Program-made: the position numbers and the translations under genes
Shown: positions 27,174-35,802 of the stretch, piece by piece
Layout of the letters: each line of letters opens with the position of its first letter
Numbering within the stretch: the first letter of the stretch is position 1
The notes under the pieces: model-generated
Databases searched by the model: none
Told to the model about the DNA's origin: nothing
The model's input: the letters and a program-made list of their open reading frames with translations, nothing else
Assembly (NCBI RefSeq): GCF_042688525.2
Contig: NZ_JBHWAB010000001.1
Coordinates: 372,001 to 436,000, forward strand
Direction of reading: 5' to 3'
Source of the DNA: Haloimpatiens sp042688525
Lineage (GTDB): Bacteria; Bacillota; Clostridia; Clostridiales; Clostridiaceae
Length of the DNA stretch: 64,000 bases

Positions 27174-27794
27174 ATGGCAAAATATACTGGAGCGACTTGT
27201 AAGCTTTGTAGAAGAGAAGGAATGAAATTATTCCTAAAATCAGATAAATGTTATACAGATAAATGTCCGTTTGCTAGAAGAAGCTATGCACCAGGAGAGC
27301 ACGGACAAGGAAGAAAAAAAATATCAAACTATGGAATTCAATTAAGAGAAAAACAAAAAGCAAAAAGAATTTATGGTGTATTAGAAAAACAATTTAGAAA
27401 TATATATAAGAGAGCAGAAAAAATGAGAGGAATAACAGGTGAAAACCTACTTAAACTCTTAGAATTAAGAATTGATAATGTGGTTTATAGATTAGGTTTT
27501 GCAGGTTCAAGAAAAGAAGCAAGACAATTAGTAAATCATGGACATTTCTTAGTAAATGGTAAGAAAGTAGATATTGCATCATACACAGTATCAGTAAATG
27601 ATGTAATATCTGTTCGCGAAAAGAGCAAATCAAGTGAGAAATTTAAGACATTTGCTGAAAATCCAAAAACTTTACCAAAATGGTTAGAAGCTAATGCTGA
27701 AAAACTAGAAGGAAAAGTTGTTGCACAATTATCTAGAGAAGATATTGATGTTCCAGTAAATGAAACATTAATTGTTGAGTTATATAGTAAATAA
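27174..27794 (+). CDS. rpsD: 30S ribosomal protein S4, zinc-binding form
   Basis: S4 starts 30S assembly and helps unwind mRNA at the entry. The 206-residue product has a zinc knuckle at Cys9, Cys12, Cys26 and Cys31 and an S4 RNA-binding domain around LELRIDNVVYRLGFAGSR. In E. coli S4 represses the alpha operon; B. subtilis rpsD is separate, but here it lies in the operon. ATAGGAGGTG precedes the ATG. Confidence 0.98.
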   Translation: MAKYTGATCKLCRREGMKLFLKSDKCYTDKCPFARRSYAPGEHGQGRKKISNYGIQLREKQKAKRIYGVLEKQFRNIYKRAEKMRGITGENLLKLLELRIDNVVYRLGFAGSRKEARQLVNHGHFLVNGKKVDIASYTVSVNDVISVREKSKSSEKFKTFAENPKTLPKWLEANAEKLEGKVVAQLSREDIDVPVNETLIVELYSK

Positions 27795-27894
27795 TAATTA
27801 AAATAAAAAATTAAGTAATATTAAAAATATAATGATGTAAAATCAGTTGCCCTCATAATAAGGTCGTCATTCTAAAAAAAGGAGGGTTTATATA

Positions 27895-28842
27895 GTGTTA
27901 GAGATAGAAAAGCCAAAAATCGAATGTATAGAAACGTCACAAGACGATAGTTATGGTAAGTTTGTTATTGAACCATTAGAAAGAGGTTATGGTATTACAC
28001 TAGGTAATTCATTAAGAAGAATTCTTTTATCTTCATTACCAGGTGTTGCCGCTACCTCAATAAAAATTGATGATGTTCTTCATGAATTTTCAACTGTCAA
28101 AGGTGTTAAAGAAGATGTAACTGAATTAGTCTTAAATGTAAAAACATTAGCCTTTAAAATGACAGGTGAAGGTCCTAAAACTGTATACATAGATGTGGAA
28201 GGACCAGGTGAAGTTACAGCAGGAGATATTATTACTGATGGTTCTGTTGAAGTTATTAACAAAGACTTACATATAGCAACTTTAGATGCTGATGGAAAGT
28301 TGCATATGGAGATAAATGTTAATAGAGGAAGAGGTTATGTTCCTCAAAACAAAAATAAAACTCCTGATTTGCCAATAGCAACTATTCCTGTTGATTCAAT
28401 ATATACTCCGGTTAAGAGAGTTAACTATTCTGTAGAAAATACAAGAGTAGGTCAGATTACTGATTATGATAAGTTAACTATAGAGCTTTGGACTAATGGA
28501 ACTATAAAACCTGAAGAAGCAATAAGTCTTTCTGCAAAAATACTTATTGAACACTTCAAATTATTCATGTCATTAACAGATAATGCAGATGATATGGAAA
28601 TAATGGTTGAAAAAGAAGAAGATAAGAAAGAAAAAGTTCTAGAAATGACTATAGAAGAACTTGATTTATCAGTAAGAAGTTACAATTGTCTAAAGAGAGC
28701 AGGTATAAATACAGTACAGGAATTAACTGAAAGAACAATAGATGATATGATGAAAGTAAGAAATTTAGGTAAGAAATCATTAGAAGAAGTTCAAAAGAAA
28801 CTTGATGAATTAGGTCTAAGCCTAAAACAGAGCGAAGAGTAA
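27895..28842 (+). CDS. rpoA: DNA-directed RNA polymerase subunit alpha
   Basis: The alpha subunit starts polymerase assembly and contacts promoter DNA and activators. The 315-residue product has the dimerising N-domain (GYGITLGNSLRRILLSSLPG) and the C-terminal domain (SVRSYNCLKRAGINTVQEL, residues about 250-300). Start GTG 27895 follows AAAGGAGGG. A 100-base untranslated gap before it carries no recognised feature. Confidence 0.98.
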   Translation: MLEIEKPKIECIETSQDDSYGKFVIEPLERGYGITLGNSLRRILLSSLPGVAATSIKIDDVLHEFSTVKGVKEDVTELVLNVKTLAFKMTGEGPKTVYIDVEGPGEVTAGDIITDGSVEVINKDLHIATLDADGKLHMEINVNRGRGYVPQNKNKTPDLPIATIPVDSIYTPVKRVNYSVENTRVGQITDYDKLTIELWTNGTIKPEEAISLSAKILIEHFKLFMSLTDNADDMEIMVEKEEDKKEKVLEMTIEELDLSVRSYNCLKRAGINTVQELTERTIDDMMKVRNLGKKSLEEVQKKLDELGLSLKQSEE

Positions 28843-28854
28843 GGAGGTAAGGAC

Positions 28855-29196
28855 ATGGCAGGATATCGTAAGTTGGGTCGTCCAACTGATCACAGAAAAG
28901 CAATGCTTAGAAATTTAGTTACTAGCTTTTTGAAAAATGAAAAAATTGAAACTACAGAAATGAGAGCTAAAGAAACTAGAAGATTAGCTGAAAAAATGAT
29001 AACTCTAGCTAAAAAAGGCGATTTACATGCTAGAAGACAAGTACTTGCTTTTGTACAAGAGAAAGATGTTGTAGCAAAATTATTCAATGATATCGCACCA
29101 AAGTATGCTGAAAGAAATGGTGGATATACAAGAATATACAAAGTGGGTCAAAGAAGAGGAGACGCTTCTGAAGTAGTTATACTAGAGCTAGTTTAA
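28855..29196 (+). CDS. rplQ: 50S ribosomal protein L17
   Basis: L17 lies near the tunnel exit. The 113-residue product begins MAGYRKLGRPTDHRKAMLRNL and ends GGYTRIYKVGQRRGDASEVVILEL. GTAAGGAGGTA overlaps the end of rpoA. It is the last ribosomal gene of this block and is followed by a terminator. Confidence 0.98.
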   Translation: MAGYRKLGRPTDHRKAMLRNLVTSFLKNEKIETTEMRAKETRRLAEKMITLAKKGDLHARRQVLAFVQEKDVVAKLFNDIAPKYAERNGGYTRIYKVGQRRGDASEVVILELV

Positions 29197-29204
29197 CGAT
29201 ATAT

Positions 29205-29243
29205 AGAGGGGATTAAGTTTCTTAGTACTTAGTCCCTCTTTTT
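29205..29243 (+). terminator. Terminator after rplQ
   Basis: AGAGGG(G)ATTAAGT at 29205-29218 pairs with ACTTAGTCCCTCT at 29227-29239, one bulged G and one G-U pair, followed by a T run. It ends the alpha-block transcript, at least in part. Confidence 0.8.
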
Positions 29244-29306
29244 GTTATAATTATTGTAAAATTATAGAGGAAGTGAGGTAAGCTCTAGATTAAAGAGCCA
29301 TTAGGT

Positions 29307-30155
29307 ATGAAGGATAATATGATCAAGTGCAAAGATTTGACATTTGAATATTCACAAAATAATGAAAATGAAGTTAAAAAACTAGCAATTGATGGAGTTA
29401 ATCTTGAGATATCAAAAGGCGAATTTGTAGTTGTTTTAGGACATAATGGTTCAGGAAAATCTACATTAGCTAAGCATATGAATGCTCTTTTATTACCATC
29501 AAGTGGTAAGGTGTATGTAGAAGGATTAGATACTACAGAACAAAATAATGTTTGGAACATAAGAAATAAAGCAGGAATGGTATTTCAAAATCCAGATAAT
29601 CAGATTGTAGCAACTATTGTAGAAGATGATGTTGCTTTTGGACCAGAAAATTTAGGAATTGATCCTATTGAGATAAGGAAAAGAGTAGATGAGTCACTAA
29701 AAAAAGTAGGTATGTATGAGTATAGAAGTCATGCTCCTCATCTTTTATCTGGAGGTCAAAAACAAAGAATTGCAATAGCTGGAATATTAGCAATGCGTCC
29801 TGATTGTATAATATTTGATGAACCAACAGCTATGCTTGACCCTTCTGGAAGAAAAGAAGTAATACAAACCATTAAAAATATCAATAAAAAATATGGTATT
29901 ACTATTGTTTTAATAACACATTATATGGAAGAAGCTGTTGAAGCTGATAGAATAGTGATTATGGATAAAGGTAAGGTATTAAAAGAAGGAACTCCTATAC
30001 AAATATTTAGTGATGTGGATATGATGAAAAGTGTAGGATTAGATGTTCCTCAAGTTACTGAATTAGCATTTGAGCTAAAGAAAAGTGGTATAAACATTGA
30101 CTGTGATATATTAACAATAGATGAGATGGTGAATGCATTATGTCAATTAAAATAA
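29307..30155 (+). CDS. ecfA1: ECF transporter ATPase A1
   Basis: This is one of two ATPases of the shared energy-coupling-factor module that powers vitamin and metal uptake with separate substrate-binding S proteins. The 282-residue product has Walker A GHNGSGKST, signature LSGGQKQR and Walker B CIIFDEPTAML. The start is uncertain: ATG 29307 or ATG 29319 (MIKCKDLTFEYS), neither with an ideal ribosome binding site. It overlaps ecfA2 by 16 bases. Confidence 0.95.
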   Translation: MKDNMIKCKDLTFEYSQNNENEVKKLAIDGVNLEISKGEFVVVLGHNGSGKSTLAKHMNALLLPSSGKVYVEGLDTTEQNNVWNIRNKAGMVFQNPDNQIVATIVEDDVAFGPENLGIDPIEIRKRVDESLKKVGMYEYRSHAPHLLSGGQKQRIAIAGILAMRPDCIIFDEPTAMLDPSGRKEVIQTIKNINKKYGITIVLITHYMEEAVEADRIVIMDKGKVLKEGTPIQIFSDVDMMKSVGLDVPQVTELAFELKKSGINIDCDILTIDEMVNALCQLK

Positions 30156-31003
30156 AAAACTTAACACATGTATATATGCCTAAGACTCCTTTTGAAAAAA
30201 AAGCTTTAGATGATGTTTCACTTGAAATAAATGATGGGGAATTTGTAGCATTAATTGGTCATACAGGTTCAGGAAAATCCACATTAATACAACACATGAA
30301 TGGATTACTAAAGCCAACATGTGGAAAAATATTTATTGATGGATTTGACATAACAAGTAAGGAAATAAAGTTAAATGAAATTAGAAAAAAAGTTGGACTT
30401 GTATTTCAATATCCTGAATATCAATTATTTGAAGAAACTATTGAAAAAGATATTTCTTTTGGTCCTAAAAATCTAGGATTGTCTAAAGAGGAAGTAAGTA
30501 AAAGGATAGTTAAGGCAATGAACATGGTAGGTTTAGATTATGAAAAATACAAAGATAAATCTCCTTTTGAATTAAGTGGAGGTCAAAAAAGAAGAGTTGC
30601 TATTGCAGGAGTAGTTGCAATGGAACCTAAAGTTTTAATATTAGATGAGCCAACTGCAGGATTAGATCCAAAGGGAAGAGACGATATATTAAATCAAATT
30701 GTAACATTGCATAACCAGTATAATATGACTATAATTTTAGTATCTCATAGTATGGAAGATGTAGCCAAAGTTGCAGAGAGAATTGTTGTTATGCATAAGG
30801 GAAAATGTATTTTAAACGGGATGCCTAAGGATATATTTAAGCAGATAGATACTTTAGAAAAAGTAGGGCTTGCAGTGCCTCAAGTTACATATTTAATGAG
30901 CAATCTTAAACAAAAGGGTTTTAATGTATCAGATGAAATATTTACAGTTCAACAAGCAAAAAAAGAAATTCTTAGAGTGTTAAGAGGTGCAGGAGATGAT
31001 TAA
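30140..31003 (+). CDS. ecfA2: ECF transporter ATPase A2
   Basis: Second ATPase of the ECF module, 287 residues, with Walker A GHTGSGKST, Q-loop region FQYPEYQLFEETI, signature LSGGQKRR and Walker B VLILDEPTAGL. It starts inside ecfA1 and runs 8 bases into ecfT, so the three genes are translationally coupled. No S component lies nearby, so this is the group II arrangement. Confidence 0.96.
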   Translation: MSIKIKNLTHVYMPKTPFEKKALDDVSLEINDGEFVALIGHTGSGKSTLIQHMNGLLKPTCGKIFIDGFDITSKEIKLNEIRKKVGLVFQYPEYQLFEETIEKDISFGPKNLGLSKEEVSKRIVKAMNMVGLDYEKYKDKSPFELSGGQKRRVAIAGVVAMEPKVLILDEPTAGLDPKGRDDILNQIVTLHNQYNMTIILVSHSMEDVAKVAERIVVMHKGKCILNGMPKDIFKQIDTLEKVGLAVPQVTYLMSNLKQKGFNVSDEIFTVQQAKKEILRVLRGAGDD

Positions 31004-31799
31004 AGATATAACAATAGGACAATATATTCCAGGTGATTCTTTTGTGCACAAACTGGATCCTAGAGTAAAGATATTAATATCTTTTATTTATATAATTGAT
31101 TTGTTTTTAGTCAATAATTTTAAAGGATATGTTTTTATAGTAGCATTTACTTTTGGAATAATATATATATCTAAAATATCTCCAAAGTATATATATAAAA
31201 GCCTTAAGCCAATATTGATTTTATTGCTAATAACGGCTATTTTAAATATATTTATGACTAAAGGAACAGGAGAACCTTTATTTGCTTGGAAATTTTTGAA
31301 GATATATAAAGAAGGTTTACGATTAGCTGCATTTATGATTATAAGATTAGTATTTTTAATAGTTGGAACATCACTATTAACTCTAACTACGTCACCCATT
31401 CAGCTAACAGATGGAATAGAAAAACTTTTAAATCCATTTAAGAAGATAGGATTGCCTGCTCATGAGTTAGCAATGATGATGACTATAGCCCTTAGATTTA
31501 TACCTACACTTATAGATGAGACTGATAAAATAATGAAAGCTCAAATGGCTAGAGGCGCAGATTTTGAATCAGGAGGAATAATTGATAAGGCAAAAAATTT
31601 AATTCCACTATTAGTACCGTTATTTATAAGCTCATTTAGAAGAGCAGATGAACTTGCTATGGCTATGGAAGCAAGATGCTATAGGGGTGGAGAAGGAAGA
31701 ACTAGAATGAAACAATTAAAACTTACTAATAGAGACACAGTAGCTTCTGCAGTTACTTTTGTATTAGTTTCAGTTTCTATTTGGAGTAGATTTTGGTAA
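30996..31799 (+). CDS. ecfT: ECF transporter transmembrane protein T
   Basis: EcfT is the membrane scaffold linking both ATPases to S components. The 267-residue product has about five to six hydrophobic segments and the two cytoplasmic coupling motifs, ARG (in MARGADF) and ARC (in MEARCYRG). ATG 30996 is chosen because AAGAGGTG at 30982-30989 fits it; the longer GTG start at 30987 overlaps the site. Its stop shares one base with the truA start. Confidence 0.95.
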   Translation: MIKDITIGQYIPGDSFVHKLDPRVKILISFIYIIDLFLVNNFKGYVFIVAFTFGIIYISKISPKYIYKSLKPILILLLITAILNIFMTKGTGEPLFAWKFLKIYKEGLRLAAFMIIRLVFLIVGTSLLTLTTSPIQLTDGIEKLLNPFKKIGLPAHELAMMMTIALRFIPTLIDETDKIMKAQMARGADFESGGIIDKAKNLIPLLVPLFISSFRRADELAMAMEARCYRGGEGRTRMKQLKLTNRDTVASAVTFVLVSVSIWSRFW

Positions 31800-32533
31800 T
31801 GAAAAATATACGGTTAACTATTGAATATGATGGTACTAGGTATTGTGGATGGCAAAAGCAAAAGAATGATTTAACTATACAACAAACTTTAGAAAATGCT
31901 ATAAACAAAATTACAAAAGAGGAAAATGATGTAGTAGGGTGTAGTAGGACAGATTCAGGAGTACATGCAAAAGGATTTGTTGCAAATTTCTTAACTGGTA
32001 GTAGCGTACCTGGGAATAAGTTTAAGTATGCAATAAATTCTAAATTACCAAATGATATAGTAATAATTAAATCTCAAGAAACTTCCTTAGATTTTCATGC
32101 TAGATATTGTAGTAAAGGTAAAAGATATGTTTATACTGTTTCTAATAGAGAATATCCTGTTGCTCTCTATAGGAATTATATATATCATTTTCCTAAGCAA
32201 TTAAATGTAGATAAGATGAAAAAAGCTGCTAAATATATAGTAGGTACGCATGACTTTACAGCTTTTAAGAGTCAAGGTAGTTCTGTAAAAACTTCAATAA
32301 GAAAAGTGTTTAAGTTAGATATAATTAAAAATAATGATATGTTGCAATTTAGTATTTCAGGGGATGGATTTTTATATAACATGGTTAGAATAATTGTAGG
32401 AACGTTATTAGATGTTGGTATAAATAAAATTGAACCTGAGTATATTCAAGAGATAATTGAGTTAAAAGATAGAACAAAGGCAGGAAGAGTAGTTCCTGCA
32501 ACAGGACTATGTTTAGAAGAGGTTTTTTATTAA
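31799..32533 (+). CDS. truA: tRNA pseudouridine synthase A (positions 38-40)
   Basis: The enzyme isomerises uridines in the anticodon stem-loop. The 244-residue product has the catalytic aspartate in GCSRTDSGVHAKG and the family segments IRLTIEYDGTRYCGWQ and GDGFLYNMVRIIVGTLL. Start ATG 31799 overlaps the ecfT stop (TAATG). The ecfA1-ecfA2-ecfT-truA-rplM-rpsI order is widespread in Firmicutes. Confidence 0.97.
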   Translation: MKNIRLTIEYDGTRYCGWQKQKNDLTIQQTLENAINKITKEENDVVGCSRTDSGVHAKGFVANFLTGSSVPGNKFKYAINSKLPNDIVIIKSQETSLDFHARYCSKGKRYVYTVSNREYPVALYRNYIYHFPKQLNVDKMKKAAKYIVGTHDFTAFKSQGSSVKTSIRKVFKLDIIKNNDMLQFSISGDGFLYNMVRIIVGTLLDVGINKIEPEYIQEIIELKDRTKAGRVVPATGLCLEEVFY

Positions 32534-32554
32534 TTTTAATTATATTCTAAAACA

Positions 32555-32583
32555 TTGACACACCAGGCTAAATGTATTATAAT
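32555..32583 (+). promoter_or_regulatory. Consensus sigma-A promoter of rplM-rpsI
   Basis: TTGACA at 32555-32560 and TATAAT at 32578-32583, exactly 17 bases apart: a perfect consensus promoter. Transcription should begin near 32590. Confidence 0.88.
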
Positions 32584-32589
32584 AAATAA

Positions 32590-32680
32590 TGTTTGTATTG
32601 CATATAAGATCCACTAGCCCCGGATCTTTAAATAGAACGAAATACAACAAAGAGAACTTATAGTTCAGGGAGGGAAAAAC
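32590..32680 (+). other. Probable L13 leader RNA
   Basis: The leader of rplM holds a hairpin AAGATCC at 32606-32612 with GGATCTT at 32622-32628, loop ACTAGCCCC, and a short second hairpin GAACT-TAT-AGTTC at 32654-32666 abutting the ribosome binding site. Position and layout fit the L13 leader family of Firmicutes, in which L13 represses its own synthesis; the family match is from memory and not tested. Confidence 0.55.
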
Positions 32681-33115
32681 ATGAAATCTTACATTGCTAA
32701 ACCACAAGAGGTTGAAAGAAAATGGTATGTAGTAGATGTAGCAGAAAAACCATTAGGTAGAGCTGCTAGTCAAGTAGCATCAATTTTAAGAGGAAAACAT
32801 AAACCAACTTATACTCCACATGTTGATACAGGTGATTATGTTATCATTTTAAATGCGGATAAAGTTGTTTTAACTGGTAAAAAACTTGAACAAAAAATGT
32901 TAAGACATCACTCATTATATCCAGGTGGATTAAAAGAAATGTCATACAAAGATGCAATAGCTAGAAAGCCAGAATTTGTTTTCCAAGAAGCAGTTAGAAG
33001 AATGCTTCCAACAGGACCTTTAGGACGTCAAATGCTTAAAAAATTAAAAGTGTATAAAGGTACTGAGCATGATCATGATGCACAAAAACCAGAAGTATTA
33101 GAATTAAGATACTAA
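32681..33115 (+). CDS. rplM: 50S ribosomal protein L13
   Basis: L13 is an early 50S assembly protein. The 144-residue product has the segments WYVVDVAEKPLGRAASQVASILRGKHK and MLPTGPLGRQMLKKLKVYKG. AGGGAGGG precedes the ATG at 32681. It has its own consensus promoter and likely autoregulatory leader. Confidence 0.98.
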   Translation: MKSYIAKPQEVERKWYVVDVAEKPLGRAASQVASILRGKHKPTYTPHVDTGDYVIILNADKVVLTGKKLEQKMLRHHSLYPGGLKEMSYKDAIARKPEFVFQEAVRRMLPTGPLGRQMLKKLKVYKGTEHDHDAQKPEVLELRY

Positions 33116-33139
33116 TAGGAAGCGGAAGGAGGAAGTAAA

Positions 33140-33532
33140 ATGGCTAAGGTTCAATATATTGGAACAGGAAGAAGAAAAAAATCAATTGCAAGAGTTAGAC
33201 TTGTACCAGGTGATGGTAATGTTGTAATAAATAAAAGAGATATGGATGATTACTTTGGATTAGAAACTTTAAAGGTTATAGTTAATCAACCATTAGTATT
33301 AACAGGAACAAAAGACAAATATGATGTAATTGTTAATGTAAATGGTGGTGGATTTACAGGTCAAGCTGGAGCTATAAGACATGGTATATCTAGAGCTTTA
33401 TTAAGAGCAGATGAAAGTTTCAGAGAAGAACTTAAAAAAGCTGGTTTCTTAACAAGAGACCCAAGAATGAAAGAAAGAAAGAAATATGGTCTTAAAAAAG
33501 CAAGAAGAGCACCACAATTCTCAAAGAGATAA
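33140..33532 (+). CDS. rpsI: 30S ribosomal protein S9
   Basis: S9 reaches the P-site tRNA with its C-terminal tail. The 130-residue product ends in the conserved basic tail (KKARRAPQFSKR). GGAAGGAGGA precedes the ATG. It forms a two-gene operon with rplM, closed by a terminator. Confidence 0.98.
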   Translation: MAKVQYIGTGRRKKSIARVRLVPGDGNVVINKRDMDDYFGLETLKVIVNQPLVLTGTKDKYDVIVNVNGGGFTGQAGAIRHGISRALLRADESFREELKKAGFLTRDPRMKERKKYGLKKARRAPQFSKR

Positions 33533-33548
33533 TTACATATGTGGTTGC

Positions 33549-33578
33549 AAAAAAGAGAGGTTTGTCCTCTTTTTTTTT
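33549..33578 (+). terminator. Terminator after rpsI
   Basis: AGAGG at 33556-33560 pairs with CCTCT at 33566-33570; flanking A and T runs extend the stem and give a strong T tail. It ends the ribosomal region. Confidence 0.85.
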
Positions 33579-33600
33579 ATAATTTTTTATATCTGAATTT

Positions 33601-33684
33601 AAGTTTTGGGAGTGTTACACAAACAGGGATCAACATTATGACCAAATTAGATATGCTGAAAGAGGAATTAAAGATGTCTTATAG
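33601..33684 (+). pseudogene. Decayed C-terminal fragment of a TnpB-type protein
   Basis: One frame reads FWECYTNRDQHYD followed by QIRYAERGIKDVL and a stop. This recalls the C-terminal zinc-finger/RuvC-III end of IS200/IS605 TnpB proteins (W-x-C, then N-R-D, then a helix with E-x-G-(I/L)-K-x-L). The frame is only 28 codons, with stops just upstream. The related hairpin at 33723 lies where the right end of such an element would be. It is a remnant with no function expected; recognition is from motif spacing only. Confidence 0.4.
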
Positions 33685-33722
33685 AGTTTTATAAGGGGTG
33701 GTAATGTTATATCTTTAGATAA

Positions 33723-33772
33723 TTCAACTAAGCTTCAGATGAAGTATAAACTCCATCTGAAGCTTAGTTGAA
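33723..33772. repeat. 19-bp inverted repeat, putative IS200/IS605-type right-end hairpin
   Basis: TTCAACTAAGCTTCAGATG at 33723-33741 and its exact inverse at 33754-33772 enclose a 12-nt loop. A hairpin at 36952-37007 shares about 32 of 45 aligned positions with it, and both follow TnpB-like debris. No T run follows, so it is unlikely to be a plain terminator. Confidence 0.6.
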
Positions 33773-33790
33773 CTTGATTAAATAAAATTA

Positions 33791-33874
33791 TAATAGTAAA
33801 TCAATAAGTAATTCATAATAGTAAAAATAAATATCAATAAGTAAATAAAATCTAATAGTAAATTGAATAGGTGA
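33791..33874. repeat. Three degenerate AT-rich direct repeats
   Basis: TAATAGTAAA occurs at 33791, 33816 and 33853, with CAATAAGTAA or a variant following at 33802, 33835 and 33865. Spacing is irregular. The rest of 33773-34063 is AT-rich and non-coding and holds only the possible nptA promoter described separately. Confidence 0.4.
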
Positions 33875-33923
33875 TTAAGTAAAATACCATATAATAACTT
33901 GAATAGATGGTTATATATACTAA

Positions 33924-33984
33924 TGTTAAATCTATGTTAAATTAATTAATAATATGTTACAAATGTTTAATTATATAGTATTAT
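33924..33984 (+). promoter_or_regulatory. Possible Pho-type box and -10 upstream of the phosphate symporter
   Basis: TGTTAAA occurs twice exactly 11 bases apart (33924 and 33935) and TGTTACA again at 33955; the inverse strand reads TTTAACA, like PhoP boxes (TTAACA-type repeats at 11-bp spacing). A -10-like TATTAT lies at 33979-33984. Phosphate control is inferred from the downstream gene and this spacing. Confidence 0.35.
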
Positions 33985-34063
33985 TTTACGTGGATGTAAT
34001 TTATCCGGTGTAAATTTTAAACGTTTTTCATAACTTTAATTAATTTTAAGTTGGAGGTAGCTT

Positions 34064-35686
34064 ATGAATATTATCAATATGATAATCAGCCTCTTGGGTG
34101 GATTAGGTTTATTTCTTTATGGCATGAATATGATGGGAGATGGGCTTGAAAACGCATCAGGTGAAAAACTCAAGACATTTTTCGAAAAAATAACTTCAAA
34201 TCCATTTAAAGGAATTGTTACAGGAGCATTAGTAACAGCGGTAATACAAAGTAGTAGTGCTACAACTGTAATGGTGGTTGGTTTTGTTAATGCAGGACTT
34301 ATGAATTTATATCAAGCTGCTGCAGTAATAATGGGTGCTAATATAGGGACAACCATAACAGCACAATTAATAGCTTTTAAACTAGATGGTATAATTCCAT
34401 TATTTATTGCTGTTGGTGCTGGGGTTGTTATATTTTCAGAGGGTAAGAAAAGCAAAGAAATTGGAAATATTATTTTAGGTTTTGGTATTTTATTTTTAGG
34501 TATGAATTTTATGAAAGATGCCATGGCTCCAATAGCTCAATCACAAGGGTTTATAAGTCTTATGGCAACGTTGAAAGGAAACATATTTTTAGGTATTATA
34601 ACAGGTATGATAATGACTGCAGTAGTACAAAGTTCATCAGCCACTACTGCTATATTAATTGCTTTAGCATCTACGGGTTCAATACCTTTGGAAGTTGCTG
34701 TACCTATATTATTTGGTAATAACATTGGTACGTGTGTTACTGCATTATTATCTAGTGTGGGCACATCAAAAACAGCTAAGAAAGCTGCACTTATTCATTT
34801 GTTTTTTAATGTTTTTGGTACAATAATATTTATTCCTTTTATAGGACCGTTGACATCATTTGTTAAAGTGTTGACTCCTTCAGGTCATGAAATTGTAAAA
34901 AGACAGATTGCAAATGCACATACCATATTTAATATAGCAAATACATTAATTATGATACCTTTCATCAAATATTTGGTTATATTAGTTAATAAATTAATTC
35001 CAGGAGAAGATGAAAAAGAATTAATGAGACCTAAGTACTTAGATGAAAGATTATTAGAGACACCTGTCATAGCTGTTGGACAAGCAACAAAAGAAGTTCT
35101 TAGGATGGGTAGGAAATCAAAAGAAAATTTACAATTATCTATGGAAGCTTTTAAGACTGATGATAATAAATTAGTAAATAAAGTATATGAAAATGAAAAA
35201 TTAATTAATTTACTCGAAAGTGAAATAACTAGATTCCTTGTTAAACTATCTAAGGCTGATTTGTCAGATCACCAGTTAAATATTGTTACATCAATGTTTC
35301 ATTTGGTAAATGATGTTGAACGTATAGGTGATCATGCAGAAAATGTTGCAGATTTGTCAAGTGAGAAAATACAAAAAGGGATAAAGTTTTCTCAAGAAGC
35401 TAAAGATGAATTAGAGCAAATGTATACGCAAATATTAAATGCAGTAACTTTTAGTATTGAAAGTATAAAGAATAGAGATATTAAGAAGGCAAAAAAAGTG
35501 CTTGAGATAGAAGAAAAAATTGACATGTTGGAAAAAGAATTAAGAACTTCGCATATAAAAAGACTAAATAGAGAAGTTTGTAATGCAACAGGAGGAGCTA
35601 TTTTCCTAGATATAATAAGTAATTTTGAGAGAATAGGAGATCATTCAAATAATATAGCTCAATATACTTTAGATATATATAAATAA
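34064..35686 (+). CDS. Na+/phosphate symporter family protein with PhoU-like domain
   Basis: This 540-residue inner-membrane protein matches the bacterial Na/Pi-cotransporter II family (NptA/YjbB type). The membrane half contains two inverted repeats, each with the signature QSSSATT (in IQSSSATTVMVV and VQSSSATTAILI). From about residue 340 onward it is soluble and helical, with two PhoU-like segments (VERIGDHAENV and FERIGDHSNNI). Such proteins import or export phosphate and may sense it through the PhoU part. TTGGAGGT precedes the ATG. It stands alone and is followed by a strong terminator. Confidence 0.92.
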   Translation: MNIINMIISLLGGLGLFLYGMNMMGDGLENASGEKLKTFFEKITSNPFKGIVTGALVTAVIQSSSATTVMVVGFVNAGLMNLYQAAAVIMGANIGTTITAQLIAFKLDGIIPLFIAVGAGVVIFSEGKKSKEIGNIILGFGILFLGMNFMKDAMAPIAQSQGFISLMATLKGNIFLGIITGMIMTAVVQSSSATTAILIALASTGSIPLEVAVPILFGNNIGTCVTALLSSVGTSKTAKKAALIHLFFNVFGTIIFIPFIGPLTSFVKVLTPSGHEIVKRQIANAHTIFNIANTLIMIPFIKYLVILVNKLIPGEDEKELMRPKYLDERLLETPVIAVGQATKEVLRMGRKSKENLQLSMEAFKTDDNKLVNKVYENEKLINLLESEITRFLVKLSKADLSDHQLNIVTSMFHLVNDVERIGDHAENVADLSSEKIQKGIKFSQEAKDELEQMYTQILNAVTFSIESIKNRDIKKAKKVLEIEEKIDMLEKELRTSHIKRLNREVCNATGGAIFLDIISNFERIGDHSNNIAQYTLDIYK

Positions 35687-35710
35687 AGATTTTAGAAAAG
35701 AAATTTTTGT

Positions 35711-35747
35711 AAAATACCTAACATATTTTTATATGTTAGGTATTTTT
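35711..35747 (+). terminator. Terminator after the phosphate symporter gene
   Basis: AAAATACCTAACATAT at 35711-35726 pairs with ATATGTTAGGTATTTT at 35731-35746 and is followed by T; loop TTTT. The flanking A and T runs make it usable in both directions. Confidence 0.88.
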
Positions 35748-35802
35748 ATTGGAAAAAATTTATATAAATAGTATGAAATGATTAAAATAGGAGAGTGTAG
35801 TG

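Noticed and set aside
29240..29306. Promoter directly before ecfA1
   Set aside because: TAAAAT-like and TTGTTA-like hexamers exist in the AT-rich gap but none pair with proper spacing convincingly.
33601..33760. Small coding gene MTKLDMLKEELKMSYRVL
   Set aside because: An 18-codon frame without ribosome binding site; the overlapping frame looks like TnpB debris instead.
33791..33874. CRISPR-like array in the AT-rich repeats
   Set aside because: Units are only about 10 bases, degenerate and irregularly spaced; no cas genes are in the window.
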